Of a DNA stretch of 5,070 bases, positions 1-5,032 are shown in pieces; within the stretch, counting starts at the first letter, position 1, and each line of letters opens with the position of its first letter. The notes under the pieces are model-generated. The model saw nothing but the letters and a program-made list of their open reading frames with translations. It was not told where the DNA came from and ran no database searches. Position numbers and translations under genes: made by a program. Where the stretch lies: the NCBI GenBank assembly GCA_030535715.1, contig JAUNRL010000021.1, positions 6,360-11,429 on the forward strand. The letters are read 5' to 3'. Source of the DNA: Bacillota bacterium (GTDB lineage Bacteria; Bacillota; Clostridia; Peptostreptococcales; Anaerovoracaceae).

Positions 1-855
1 ACGGAAGTCACTGGAAATACCGGAGATGCCCAGCACGCCGGACTTTTTGTTCAGGATCTCGTTGACTACGCCCTGATCCAGGTGCTCCTTCTCGCGGATG
101 TAGGTGACAATGGCCGGGTCGATGTCGCCGGAACGGGTGCCCATGACCAGACCTTCCAGCGGGGTGAAGCCCATGGATGTATCGATGCACTTGCCTCTCT
201 TGATGGCGGAAACGGATGCGCCGTTGCCCAGGTGGCAGGTGATAATCTTCAGGTCATCCAGATTGACATTCAGCATGTCGGAGGCTCTCTCCGCAACGTA
301 CTTGTGGGATGTTCCGTGGAAGCCGTAACGCCGGATGCCGTGCCTCTCATAGTATTCATAGGGGATCGCGTAGATATAGGATTCGGGAGGCATCGTCTGA
401 TGGAATGCCGTGTCGAATACGCCGACCATAGGGGTGTTGGGCATGAGTTCTTGGCAGGCAGCGATGCCCAGGAGGTTCGGCGGATTGTGCAGTGGCGCCA
501 GGTCGATGCAGTCTTCCAGCGCCCTGATGACTTCGTCGGTAATGAGGACAGAACAGGCAAACTTCTCACCGGCATGGACGACCCTGTGACCGACAGCGCC
601 GATTTCGCTCATGTCCTTCACGACGCCGTGATCCGGATCCCGAATGGCATCCAGGACGATGCTGATGGCGTCCTTATGATCCTTCATGGGCGTTTCCATC
701 TTGAACTTGTCCTGCCCAATCTTTTCATGGGTGATAACAGAACCGTCCATACCGATTCTCTCGACGAGACCTTTGCACATCAGCACTTCGTTGGTCATGT
801 CCAGAACCTGATACTTCAGTGACGAGCTTCCGCAGTTGATTACCAATACTTTCAT
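1..855 (-). CDS. ackA: Acetate kinase, N-terminal 285 residues (3' end off the left edge)
   Basis: Acetate kinase converts acetyl phosphate and ADP to acetate and ATP, the energy-yielding last step of acetate fermentation, and also runs in reverse; it is a cytoplasmic homodimer of the ASKHA fold. The frame is open from the ATG at 855 to base 1. Residues 3-14 carry the N-terminal signature ([12 protein letters not shown]). The key positions match the numbering of the Methanosarcina enzyme: N7, R91 in [10 protein letters not shown]148 in VFDTAFH, H180 in GFHGTSH, H208 in HLGNGAS and R241 in [10 protein letters not shown]. The family is about 400 residues long, so roughly 115 C-terminal residues lie outside the window. 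A GGAGGG site at 865-870, nine bases from the ATG, supports the start. pta, often upstream of ackA in Firmicutes, is not here; the gene has its own promoter. Identity is secure from the catalytic motifs. Confidence 0.97.
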   Translation of the reverse strand, partial: MKVLVINCGSSSLKYQVLDMTNEVLMCKGLVERIGMDGSVITHEKIGQDKFKMETPMKDHKDAISIVLDAIRDPDHGVVKDMSEIGAVGHRVVHAGEKFACSVLITDEVIRALEDCIDLAPLHNPPNLLGIAACQELMPNTPMVGVFDTAFHQTMPPESYIYAIPYEYYERHGIRRYGFHGTSHKYVAERASDMLNVNLDDLKIITCHLGNGASVSAIKRGKCIDTSMGFTPLEGLVMGTRSGDIDPAIVTYIREKEHLDQGVVNEILNKKSGVLGISGISSDFR

Positions 856-899
856 TGCGATTATCCCTCCGTGTCATGTTGATTGTATGTACCTCGTTT

Positions 900-928
900 A
901 TTATACTCTGCTGCGGCCGCGCAATCAA
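900..928 (-). promoter_or_regulatory. Probable sigma-A promoter of ackA
   Basis: On the minus strand TTGATT (923-928) and a perfect TATAAT (900-905) are separated by exactly 17 bases. The start of transcription would fall near base 893, giving a leader of about 38 bases that contains the GGAGGG ribosome binding site. The -35 box matches the consensus at four of six positions. It lies between the IS110 remnant and ackA, so ackA appears to be transcribed independently of the ribosomal operon. A TTGACA further upstream (950-955) has no good -10 partner. Confidence 0.65.
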
Positions 929-976
929 TATTGAGGGGAGAAAAGTTTGTGTCAATCTCCGCTTTTGAAAAAGTCA

Positions 977-1150
977 CTACCCGAAGGTATCTTGTAAACG
1001 CTTTAGCGCATACAGTTCTCGTTTCAGTGCTTTGGACTTTTGCGCAGCAACACCTCGCGAATAGGACTGTGCTGCCTCGACCAGAAATAGCCGTAAATGC
1101 TTGTTCCCGGCTTTCGTGATGCCCAACCGTATACACGCTTTCATGCGAGG
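977..1150 (-). pseudogene. Remnant of an IS110-family transposase (C-terminal domain)
   Basis: Translating the minus strand from 1150 down to a TAG at 977-979 gives 57 stop-bounded codons, whose central part includes ITKAGNKHLRLFLVEAAQ followed by SYSRG and a Lys-rich KSKALKRELYALKRL stretch. The ITKAGN-HLR-LLVEAA block is the hallmark of the C-terminal (IS116/IS110/IS902, Transposase_20) domain of IS110-family transposases, serine-dependent enzymes that in intact elements work with a bridge RNA. Only this short piece is recognisable: there is no DEDD N-terminal domain, the frame upstream is closed by a stop at 1151-1153, and the usual residues after the Lys-rich segment are missing. It has no ribosome binding site. 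It is best read as a decayed scar. The call rests on remembered family motifs and no database search was possible. Confidence 0.7.
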
Positions 1151-1220
1151 CTATTGCCCGTCTCAATACTCATGATATACTGTTCACTTTTATCGTAGCA
1201 CAAATGGTAATATATGGAAT

Positions 1221-1264
1221 TGTAAAATGGAAAAGACTGCCGCCCGTTTGATGAGCAGCAGTCT
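1221..1264 (-). terminator. Intrinsic terminator downstream of rplL
   Basis: On the minus strand AGACTGCTGC (1255-1264) pairs with GCGGCAGTCT (1234-1243) over 10 bp with one G-U pair and an 11-base loop. A T-rich run, TTTCCATTTTA, follows at once. It begins 20 bases after the rplL stop codon and so closes the ribosomal protein transcription unit before ackA. The opposite strand lacks a T tract, so it should act in one direction only. Confidence 0.88.
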
Positions 1265-1284
1265 GTATGTTCCCGTGATCCGGA

Positions 1285-1650
1285 TTATTTCAGATCGACA
1301 ACCGCGCCGACTTCTTCCAGCTGGCTCTTGATGGTCTCCGCTTCGGCCTTCTCGATGCCTTCCTTGACGGGGGACGGAGCTCCGTCGACGACCGCCTTGG
1401 CTTCCTTCAGGCCCAGTCCGGTGATCTCTCTGACCGCCTTGATGACCTTGATCTTCTCGGCGCCGATCTCCTTCAGCACGACGGTGAATTCCGTCTGTTC
1501 TTCTGCTTCAGCCGCGCCGCCTTCGGCCGCGACAACCGCAACACCCGCAGCTGCGCTTACGCCAAACTCTTCTTCACAAGCCTTGACCAGCTCGTTCAGT
1601 TCCAGTACGGACATCTCTTTGATGGCTTCAATGATTTGATCCTTATTCAT
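1285..1650 (-). CDS. rplL: Large ribosomal subunit protein bL12 (L7/L12)
   Basis: L12 forms dimers that attach to the C-terminal helix of L10 and make up the flexible stalk of the 50S subunit, which recruits and stimulates translational GTPases such as EF-Tu, EF-G and IF2. The 121-residue product has the standard three parts: a helical dimerisation domain (about 1-33), an Ala/Gly/Glu-rich hinge (about 34-52), and a globular factor-binding domain (about 53-121) with the conserved [19 protein letters not shown] segment at 67-85 and GAVVDLK at the end. An AAGGAG site at 1657-1662 precedes the ATG. It lies 50 bases after rplJ with no terminator between them. L12 is needed in several copies per ribosome, and nothing in the sequence shows how its higher output is achieved beyond the good ribosome binding site. 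Confidence 0.98.
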   Translation of the reverse strand: MNKDQIIEAIKEMSVLELNELVKACEEEFGVSAAAGVAVVAAEGGAAEAEEQTEFTVVLKEIGAEKIKVIKAVREITGLGLKEAKAVVDGAPSPVKEGIEKAEAETIKSQLEEVGAVVDLK

Positions 1651-1700
1651 GATTATCTCCTTTTATTCGTATTACTTGTTCCACGTGTGATTAACTGATG

Positions 1701-2192
1701 TTACGCTTCCTTCGCTTCCGCGATCTGGGAAACGACTCTGGCAAAGCTGGCAATGGGCGACTGAATGCTTCCCATGAACTTGGAGATGAGGACATCTCTT
1801 GAGGGAATCGATGCGACCTGAACGATGGCATCCTTGTCGTAATACTCGCCTTCCACGAATCCGCCCTTGAACTCCATCTTCTTGAATTCCTTGATGGACT
1901 CGTTGAGCACTCTCGCCGGCGCTGTCGCATCGCTATAGCTGAACGCGAAAGCGCTGGGTCCTTCCAGAACCTCGGAAAGGGCTTCGTATTCCGTCCCGGC
2001 AATCGCTCTCTTCACGAGGGTGTTCTTATAAACGGTGTAGTCAACCTCCGCTTCGCGGAGCTTTTTTCTCATGGTATCGGCCTGTTCCACCGTGATTCCC
2101 ATGTAGTCGATGACGACCGCGCTTTCCGCCCGCTCAAACTTGTCTTTGATCTCATCGATGACAGCCTGCTTCTGTACATAAGCTTCTTTCAT
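1701..2192 (-). CDS. rplJ: Large ribosomal subunit protein uL10
   Basis: L10 anchors the L12 dimers to the GTPase-associated region of 23S rRNA beside L11. In bacteria the L10-L12 complex also represses its own operon through the leader RNA. The 163-residue product shows the N-terminal rRNA-binding domain with VVIDYMGITVEQADTMRKKL at 26-45 and YKNTLVKRA at 55-63, the EGPSAFAFS segment at 78-86, SIPSRDVL at 128-135, and a C-terminal helix (about 134-163) that would carry L12. This is close to the usual 160-175 residues. The ATG at 2192 is preceded by AAGGAG at 2205-2210 with a rather long 12-base spacer. No better start is visible, and the product begins as family members do. It is preceded by an L10 leader and followed closely by rplL. 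Confidence 0.97.
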   Translation of the reverse strand: MKEAYVQKQAVIDEIKDKFERAESAVVIDYMGITVEQADTMRKKLREAEVDYTVYKNTLVKRAIAGTEYEALSEVLEGPSAFAFSYSDATAPARVLNESIKEFKKMEFKGGFVEGEYYDKDAIVQVASIPSRDVLISKFMGSIQSPIASFARVVSQIAEAKEA

Positions 2193-2247
2193 TCTTCAGA
2201 GTTTCTCCTTTCATAGATTTTTCCCGGATATCTGTACTCCGGCGGTT

Positions 2248-2275
2248 CTGCAAAGGCAATGGATTGCCTTTGCAG
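2248..2275 (-). repeat. 13-bp inverted repeat (hairpin) in the rplJ 5' leader
   Basis: CTGCAAAGGCAAT and ATTGCCTTTGCAG are perfect reverse complements separated by two bases, so a stem of at least 12 bp with a four-base loop can form. It sits after the attenuator terminator and about 55 bases before the rplJ ATG. No T tract follows on either strand, so it is not an ordinary terminator. The 7-base element TTTGCAG occurs again just upstream (2284-2290) and could compete for the same arm. Its function is unknown; a processing or stability element or a pause site is possible. Confidence 0.75.
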
Positions 2276-2296
2276 CAGGTACTCTGCAAATACCGT

Positions 2297-2326
2297 AAGA
2301 AAAGCCTCGCATACTATCCGCGAGGC
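2297..2326 (-). terminator. Attenuator terminator upstream of rplJ
   Basis: On the minus strand GCCTCGC (2320-2326) pairs perfectly with GCGAGGC (2304-2310) around a nine-base loop, and TTTTCTT (2297-2303) follows. This is a compact intrinsic terminator about 110 bases after the rplA stop and about 105 bases before rplJ. Its position inside the L10 leader argues for conditional termination, reducing rplJL readthrough when free L10-L12 accumulates, more than for the fixed end of the rplK-rplA message. Confidence 0.82.
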
Positions 2327-2349
2327 CAATATATTTACATTGTACCTCG
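2321..2349 (-). promoter_or_regulatory. Predicted antiterminator hairpin in the rplJ leader
   Basis: CGAGG (2345-2349) pairs with CCTCG (2321-2325), and further in CAAT (2339-2342) pairs with ATTG (2327-2330), around an eight-base AT-rich loop. The 5' arm uses bases belonging to the conserved CCTGCCGAGGT end of the L10-binding domain, and the 3' arm uses the 5' arm of the terminator. The hairpin is therefore incompatible with terminator formation and competes with the L10-bound fold. Its role is inferred from these overlaps. Confidence 0.65.
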
Positions 2350-2400
2350 GCAGGAGATTAAGGGTCAGCCGGATAATTCCGGCATTGCCGCCTGCTGTCT
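2344..2400 (-). ncRNA. L10 leader: L10(L12)4-binding domain of the rplJL mRNA
   Basis: The minus strand between rplA and rplJ carries the two conserved blocks of the bacterial L10 leader: AGACAGCAGG (2391-2400) and CCTTAATCTCCTGCCGAGGT (ending at 2344). GCAGG (2391-2395) pairs with CCTGC (2350-2354) to close the domain. An inner hairpin, GCCGG-AATTAT-CCGGC, spans 2368-2383. In characterised bacteria this element mimics the L10-binding site of 23S rRNA, and binding of free L10-L12 complex lowers rplJL expression. Here it lies directly upstream of an antiterminator/terminator pair, as in the attenuation system described for Bacillus subtilis. The motif match is by eye; a covariance-model search would settle the boundaries. 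Confidence 0.85.
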
Positions 2401-2435
2401 ACGGTTATTGTATTCGATTTCCGTGATTCCGCTGT

Positions 2436-3137
2436 TTACTGCGCGCCGATCTTCTGCGGGTTGATCTTAACTCCGGGGCCCATGGTTGATGCGATAACCA
2501 CGCTCTTCATGTACTGTCCCTTGGCCGCTGCCGGCTTGGCCTTGATGATGGCCTGAACCAGTGCATCGAAGTTTTCCTCGAGTTTTTCCCTGCCGAAGGA
2601 CGCCTTGCCGATGGGGCAGTGGATGATGTTGGTCTTGTCCAGACGGTATTCCACCTTACCGGCCTTGGTCTCCTGGATTGCCTTGGCAACATCCATGGTC
2701 ACCGTACCGGACTTCGGGTTCGGCATGAGTCCCTTGGGACCCAGAAGCTTACCCAGCCGTCCGACCACGCTCATCATGTCCGGAGTGGCGATGACGGCAT
2801 CAAATTCGAACCAGCCTTCTTTCTGAATCTTCTGCGCCATTTCCTCCGCGCCGACATAATCCGCGCCGGCCTCTTCGGCTTCCGTCGCCTTCGGCCCCTT
2901 GGCGAATACCAGAACACGCTTAGTGTTTCCGGTTCCGTGGGGCAGAACGATCGCGCCGCGGATCTGCTGATCCGCATGTCTTCCATCAACACCCATGCGG
3001 AAGTGGGCTTCGATGGTTTCGTCGAACTTGGCTTTGGCGGTTTTGACGACCAACTCCATCGCCTCGCCGACTTCATACTGCTTTGTCTTGTCGTACTCCG
3101 CTACGGAGCTTTTGTACGTTTTTCCTCTCTTGGGCAT
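2436..3137 (-). CDS. rplA: Large ribosomal subunit protein uL1
   Basis: L1 binds helices 76-78 of 23S rRNA and forms the mobile stalk at the E site, which helps deacylated tRNA leave. In many bacteria it also represses its own operon by binding the mRNA. The 233-residue product has the usual length. It starts MPKRGKTY and contains [21 protein letters not shown] at 50-70 (many homologues have Pro or Ala where this has Gly52), the family signature [18 protein letters not shown] at 125-142, and the C-terminal [22 protein letters not shown] stretch at 204-225. The ATG at 3137 has AAAGGA at 3145-3150 with seven bases between. It follows rplK by 71 bases, a spacer that contains a GC-rich hairpin. 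Confidence 0.98.
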   Translation of the reverse strand: MPKRGKTYKSSVAEYDKTKQYEVGEAMELVVKTAKAKFDETIEAHFRMGVDGRHADQQIRGAIVLPHGTGNTKRVLVFAKGPKATEAEEAGADYVGAEEMAQKIQKEGWFEFDAVIATPDMMSVVGRLGKLLGPKGLMPNPKSGTVTMDVAKAIQETKAGKVEYRLDKTNIIHCPIGKASFGREKLEENFDALVQAIIKAKPAAAKGQYMKSVVIASTMGPGVKINPQKIGAQ

Positions 3138-3169
3138 TGTGTTGTCCTTTCTGTGGTTCTGTCGACTCC

Positions 3170-3187
3170 CCGCGCGGACATGCGCGG
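3170..3187 (-). repeat. GC-rich hairpin between rplK and rplA
   Basis: On the minus strand CCGCGC (3182-3187) pairs with GCGCGG (3170-3175) around a six-base loop, ATGTCC. It starts 21 bases after the rplK stop and ends about 20 bases before the rplA ribosome binding site. No T run follows, so termination is unlikely. It may affect mRNA stability or translational coupling, but nothing else in the sequence assigns it a role. Confidence 0.55.
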
Positions 3188-3208
3188 TTCTTCATCTCCC
3201 ACTGTCCT

Positions 3209-3634
3209 CTAGTCTTCAATGATGATTCCCATACTTCTCGCCGTGCCTTTGATCATTTCCGTCGCCGAATCGAGATTTGCCGCGTTCAGGTCGGGCATTT
3301 TGATCTTCGCGATCTCTTCCGCCTGTGTACGGGTCAGCGTTGCGACCTTGGTCTTGTTCGGCTCACCGGATGCGGAATCCAGACCCGCTGCCTTCTTCAG
3401 CAGAACGGCTGCCGGCGGAGTCTTCGTGATGAACGAGAAACTGTGATCCGCGTATACGGTGATGACAACAGGGATGATCATGCCCGGCTGATCCTGGGTC
3501 TTAGCGTTGAACTGCTTGCAGAAGTCCATGATGTTGACACCGTGCTGGCCGAGTGCCGGTCCAACCGGAGGTGCCGGGTTCGCCTGTCCCGCAGGAATCT
3601 GAAGCTTGATATAGCCTGCGATCTTTTTAGCCAT
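3209..3634 (-). CDS. rplK: Large ribosomal subunit protein uL11
   Basis: L11 binds the 1051-1108 region of 23S rRNA with L10 and forms the base of the stalk, where it takes part in factor-dependent GTP hydrolysis, in sensing uncharged tRNA by RelA, and in binding thiostrepton. The 141-residue product has the family's standard length. The N-terminal domain (about 1-70) carries [19 protein letters not shown] at 22-40, including the proline-rich helix that contacts thiopeptides, and YADHSFSF at 61-68. The RNA-binding C-terminal domain (about 75-141) ends with the signature [14 protein letters not shown] at 128-141. A full AAGGAGG at 3642-3648 lies seven bases from the ATG, one of the strongest sites in the window. 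nusG ends 97 bases upstream. Confidence 0.98.
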   Translation of the reverse strand: MAKKIAGYIKLQIPAGQANPAPPVGPALGQHGVNIMDFCKQFNAKTQDQPGMIIPVVITVYADHSFSFITKTPPAAVLLKKAAGLDSASGEPNKTKVATLTRTQAEEIAKIKMPDLNAANLDSATEMIKGTARSMGIIIED

Positions 3635-3731
3635 CGAATGTCCTCCTTTCTTCCTGATTTATATAGAAACGATTCTCTCATGCCGCCCGCCGGGCGCAGA
3701 CCTGCCGGTTACGCGTGCCTGTCCGGATCAC
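3635..3731 (-). other. nusG-rplK spacer, candidate L1-responsive leader
   Basis: This 97-base spacer precedes the L11-L1 gene pair, the position where L1 represses translation in Escherichia coli. On the minus strand it can form a short CGCCC-GGC-GGGCG hairpin (3684-3696), followed by CATGAGAG and then the strong rplK ribosome binding site. I see no intrinsic terminator, so nusG and rplK are probably co-transcribed. That it binds L1 is inferred only from its position. Confidence 0.35.
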
Positions 3732-4310
3732 TTAGTCCAGCTTGTCCACCTGAGAGAAATCCAATTCTACCGGAGTGTCCCGTCCAAACATGGAAACGCG
3801 TGCCCGCAGGATCTGCTTCTCCATGTTGACTTCCTCTACCGTACCCATGAAATTCTCGAAGGGACCGTTGATGACCTTGATGGTGTCTCCGATATGAATA
3901 TCCAGATCAATGTAGATCTTTTCGATGCCCATGCGCCGGACTTCCTCCAGCGTCAGGGGAATCGGATCGGAGCCGTGACCTACGAACCCGGTGACACCCT
4001 GCGTGTTCCGCACCAGGTACCAGGACTCATTGGTCACGATCATCTTGACCAGCACATAGCCGGGAAACATCTTCTTGGTCTTGATCTTCCGCTGGCCGCC
4101 CTTCATCTCGACGATGTCTTCCGTGGGAACCACAACCTCCAGAACGAGATCCTGCATCCCGCGGTTTTCCACGAGTTTTTCTATGTTGACTTTGACCTTG
4201 TTTTCGTGACCGGAATAGGTGTGTACCACATACCACTTGGCTTCACCGTCACCTCTGAGTCCTTCCAGTCCCTCTAGGTCCAGTTTTTTCGGTTCTTTAT
4301 TCTCACACAT
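3732..4310 (-). CDS. nusG: Transcription termination/antitermination protein NusG
   Basis: NusG binds RNA polymerase across the main channel and modulates pausing, Rho-dependent termination and transcription-translation coupling. The 192-residue product has an NGN domain at about 25-127 (WYVVHTYSGHENKVK at 26-40, MFPGYVLVKM at 81-90, VRNTQGVTGFVG at 100-111) and a KOW domain at about 137-192 (GDTIKVINGPFENFMGTV at 141-158), ending in the signature FGRDTPVELDFSQVDKL at 175-191. I chose the ATG at 4310: AAAGGTG at 4317-4323 lies six bases upstream, whereas the in-frame GTG at 4317-4319 is itself part of that ribosome binding site. About 24 charged residues precede the NGN domain, more than the handful seen in many NusG proteins. 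It follows secE by 11 bases, the usual secE-nusG pairing. Confidence 0.97.
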   Translation of the reverse strand: MCENKEPKKLDLEGLEGLRGDGEAKWYVVHTYSGHENKVKVNIEKLVENRGMQDLVLEVVVPTEDIVEMKGGQRKIKTKKMFPGYVLVKMIVTNESWYLVRNTQGVTGFVGHGSDPIPLTLEEVRRMGIEKIYIDLDIHIGDTIKVINGPFENFMGTVEEVNMEKQILRARVSMFGRDTPVELDFSQVDKLD

Positions 4311-4316
4311 GCTCAG

Positions 4317-4323
4317 CACCTTT
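4317..4323 (-). promoter_or_regulatory. nusG ribosome binding site overlapping the secE stop
   Basis: AAAGGTG overlaps the last two bases of the secE TAA codon and is six bases from the ATG at 4310. This decides the nusG start and suggests translational coupling, since ribosomes finishing secE would sit on this site. It is weaker than the AAGGAGG before rplK. Confidence 0.7.
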
Positions 4324-4648
4324 AGAAGCAGATTGCCTTGATCGCAGCCAGTACGCCGGAATCAACACCCCAGAACAGCAGCGCGAAAGCGGCGCAGGTC
4401 GCCAGAACGACCGCAGTATAGGCGCCCAGTTCCTTCCGGGTGGGCCATACCACTTTCTTCATTTCCAGGCGAACACCCTTGAAGTACTCCTTGATGCTGC
4501 CTCTTTCCTTCTTTTTCTGCTGCCCGGACTTGTTCCGGCTCTGCTTCGCGCGGCTTTCCGCCATCGCAACCGCCCGGGTCTTTTCCTTTTTCTTGCCCGT
4601 ATCCTTTCCCTGGTTCTTCAGGGTCTCGGGCCTGTTCTTTTTCGCCAT
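4322..4648 (-). CDS. secE: Protein translocase subunit SecE
   Basis: SecE is the essential clamp subunit of the SecYEG channel, which exports unfolded proteins and inserts membrane proteins. The 108-residue product has a conserved amphipathic helix, EYFKGVRLEMKKVVWPTRKEL, at about 54-74 with the invariant WPTR, then one transmembrane helix at about 76-106 (VVLATCAAFALLFWGVDSGV at 80-99). This is the single-span form common in Firmicutes. Unusually, about 50 residues rich in Lys, Arg and Gln precede the core, whereas many Firmicute SecE proteins are about 60-75 residues in total. AGGAGA at 4655-4660 lies six bases from the ATG, so the long start is well supported, although a later start cannot be excluded by eye. 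It stands between rpmG and nusG, as in many bacteria. Confidence 0.96.
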   Translation of the reverse strand: MAKKNRPETLKNQGKDTGKKKEKTRAVAMAESRAKQSRNKSGQQKKKERGSIKEYFKGVRLEMKKVVWPTRKELGAYTAVVLATCAAFALLFWGVDSGVLAAIKAICF

Positions 4649-4772
4649 TTATGATCTCCTAATTCAACCGCTGTTCAGCCGGACGCTCCCCTCGCTGGTC
4701 ATTTTCCCAGTCCGGTTCGATCCCCTGTCCGGTCAATTCTACAGTCCGTGGTGGTTCCACGCCTGATTCCTG
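4649..4772 (-). other. rpmG-secE spacer with repeated ACCGGAC elements
   Basis: This 124-base spacer contains no tRNA gene that I can fold, although tRNA-Trp sits between rpmG and secE in a number of Firmicutes. On the minus strand ACCGGAC occurs twice (4727-4733 and 4710-4716), and GTCCGGC (4678-4684) could pair with either copy over six bases. A small CGTGG/CCACG hairpin (4747-4761) lies just after rpmG. No T-rich terminator is seen, so readthrough from rpmG into secE is likely. Confidence 0.45.
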
Positions 4773-4922
4773 TTACTTCGTCTCCTTATGGAGCGTATGC
4801 TTTCTGCAGAACGGGCAGTATTTGTTCATCTCAATACGGTCCGGATCATTCTTTTTGTTCTTGATCGTGTTGTAATTTCTCTGCTTGCATTCGGTGCATG
4901 CCAGTGTCACCTTTACTCTCAT
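4773..4922 (-). CDS. rpmG: Large ribosomal subunit protein bL33, four-cysteine form
   Basis: L33 is a small zinc-ribbon protein near the E site of the 50S subunit. The 49-residue product begins [20 protein letters not shown], continues through [20 protein letters not shown] and ends LHKETK. Its two CxxC pairs (C9/C12 and C36/C39) make it the zinc-binding C+ form; bacteria may also carry a cysteine-free paralogue for zinc limitation, which cannot be judged from this window. Length and motif order are normal. GGAGG at 4931-4935 lies eight bases from the ATG. It is the first gene after the promoter at 5000-5028 and heads the run into secE and nusG, a common arrangement. Confidence 0.96.
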   Translation of the reverse strand: MRVKVTLACTECKQRNYNTIKNKKNDPDRIEMNKYCPFCRKHTLHKETK

Positions 4923-4950
4923 TTTCCAGTCCTCCGTTTAACTCAAAATC

Positions 4951-4967
4951 AGAGCAGTATCTGCTCT
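4951..4967. other. 7-bp hairpin in the rpmG leader
   Basis: AGAGCAG and CTGCTCT pair around a three-base loop. On the plus strand TTTCGTT follows directly, so it could stop antisense transcription coming from the left. On the minus strand GATTTTG follows, a weaker tail that could make it an attenuator or a 5' stabilising hairpin for the rpmG message, 28 bases before the ATG. Either role is inferred from shape only. Confidence 0.5.
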
Positions 4968-4999
4968 TTTCGTTCACTTATTCATAAAGCCGCTCAATA

Positions 5000-5028
5000 A
5001 TTATATCGCAGGGCCATGTCAACGTCAA
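5000..5028 (-). promoter_or_regulatory. Sigma-A promoter of the rpmG-secE-nusG unit
   Basis: On the minus strand TTGACG (5023-5028) and a perfect TATAAT (5000-5005) are spaced by exactly 17 bases, eleven of twelve consensus positions. A second TTGACA (5017-5022) lies inside the spacer but is only 11 bases from the -10. Transcription would start near 4993, leaving a leader of about 70 bases with the hairpin at 4951-4967. As no other strong promoter is seen before rplL, this may drive the whole ribosomal cluster. Confidence 0.85.
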
Positions 5029-5032
5029 GGAC

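Larger units (their letters stand above)
856..1284. other. Intergenic region between rplL and ackA
   Basis: This 429-base spacer holds, from right to left, the rplL terminator (1221-1264), about 70 bases with nothing recognised except a weak plus-strand promoter-like pair (1154-1181), the IS110 transposase remnant (977-1150), a further 48 bases without recognisable content, and the ackA promoter and leader (856-928). Open frames of 78 codons (plus strand) and 101 codons (minus strand) cross it, but neither has a convincing ribosome binding site or a protein-like sequence, and both overlap the remnant in another frame. Confidence 0.7.

Noticed and set aside
82..822. Plus-strand open frame of 246 codons
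   Set aside because: It is exactly antisense to ackA, whose minus-strand frame carries all catalytic motifs; there is no ribosome binding site and the composition is not protein-like.
883..1119. Plus-strand open frame of 78 codons in the same spacer
   Set aside because: It lies antisense to the transposase remnant and the ackA promoter, with no ribosome binding site upstream.
861..1166. Minus-strand open frame of 101 codons in the rplL-ackA spacer
   Set aside because: Its translation resembles no protein, it lacks a ribosome binding site, and the recognisable transposase residues are in another frame of the same strand.
2248..2275. 13-bp inverted repeat as a terminator
   Set aside because: No T tract follows on either strand and the loop is very small; it is kept as an unexplained hairpin instead.
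2619..3212. Plus-strand open frame of 197 codons
   Set aside because: Shadow of rplA on the opposite strand, with no ribosome binding site or domain.
3083..3829. Plus-strand open frame of 248 codons
   Set aside because: It is antisense across the rplA 5' end, rplK and the nusG 3' end, all securely identified; the translated sequence is rich in Arg, Cys and Pro with no recognisable domain.
4317..4319. GTG as the nusG start
   Set aside because: It is part of the AAAGGTG ribosome binding site, so the ATG at 4310 with a six-base spacer is the better start.
4679..4736. Possible tRNA, suggested by GGTTCGATCC on the plus strand
   Set aside because: The T-stem does not pair, the span between candidate acceptor arms is only about 58 bases, and no anticodon arm can be drawn.
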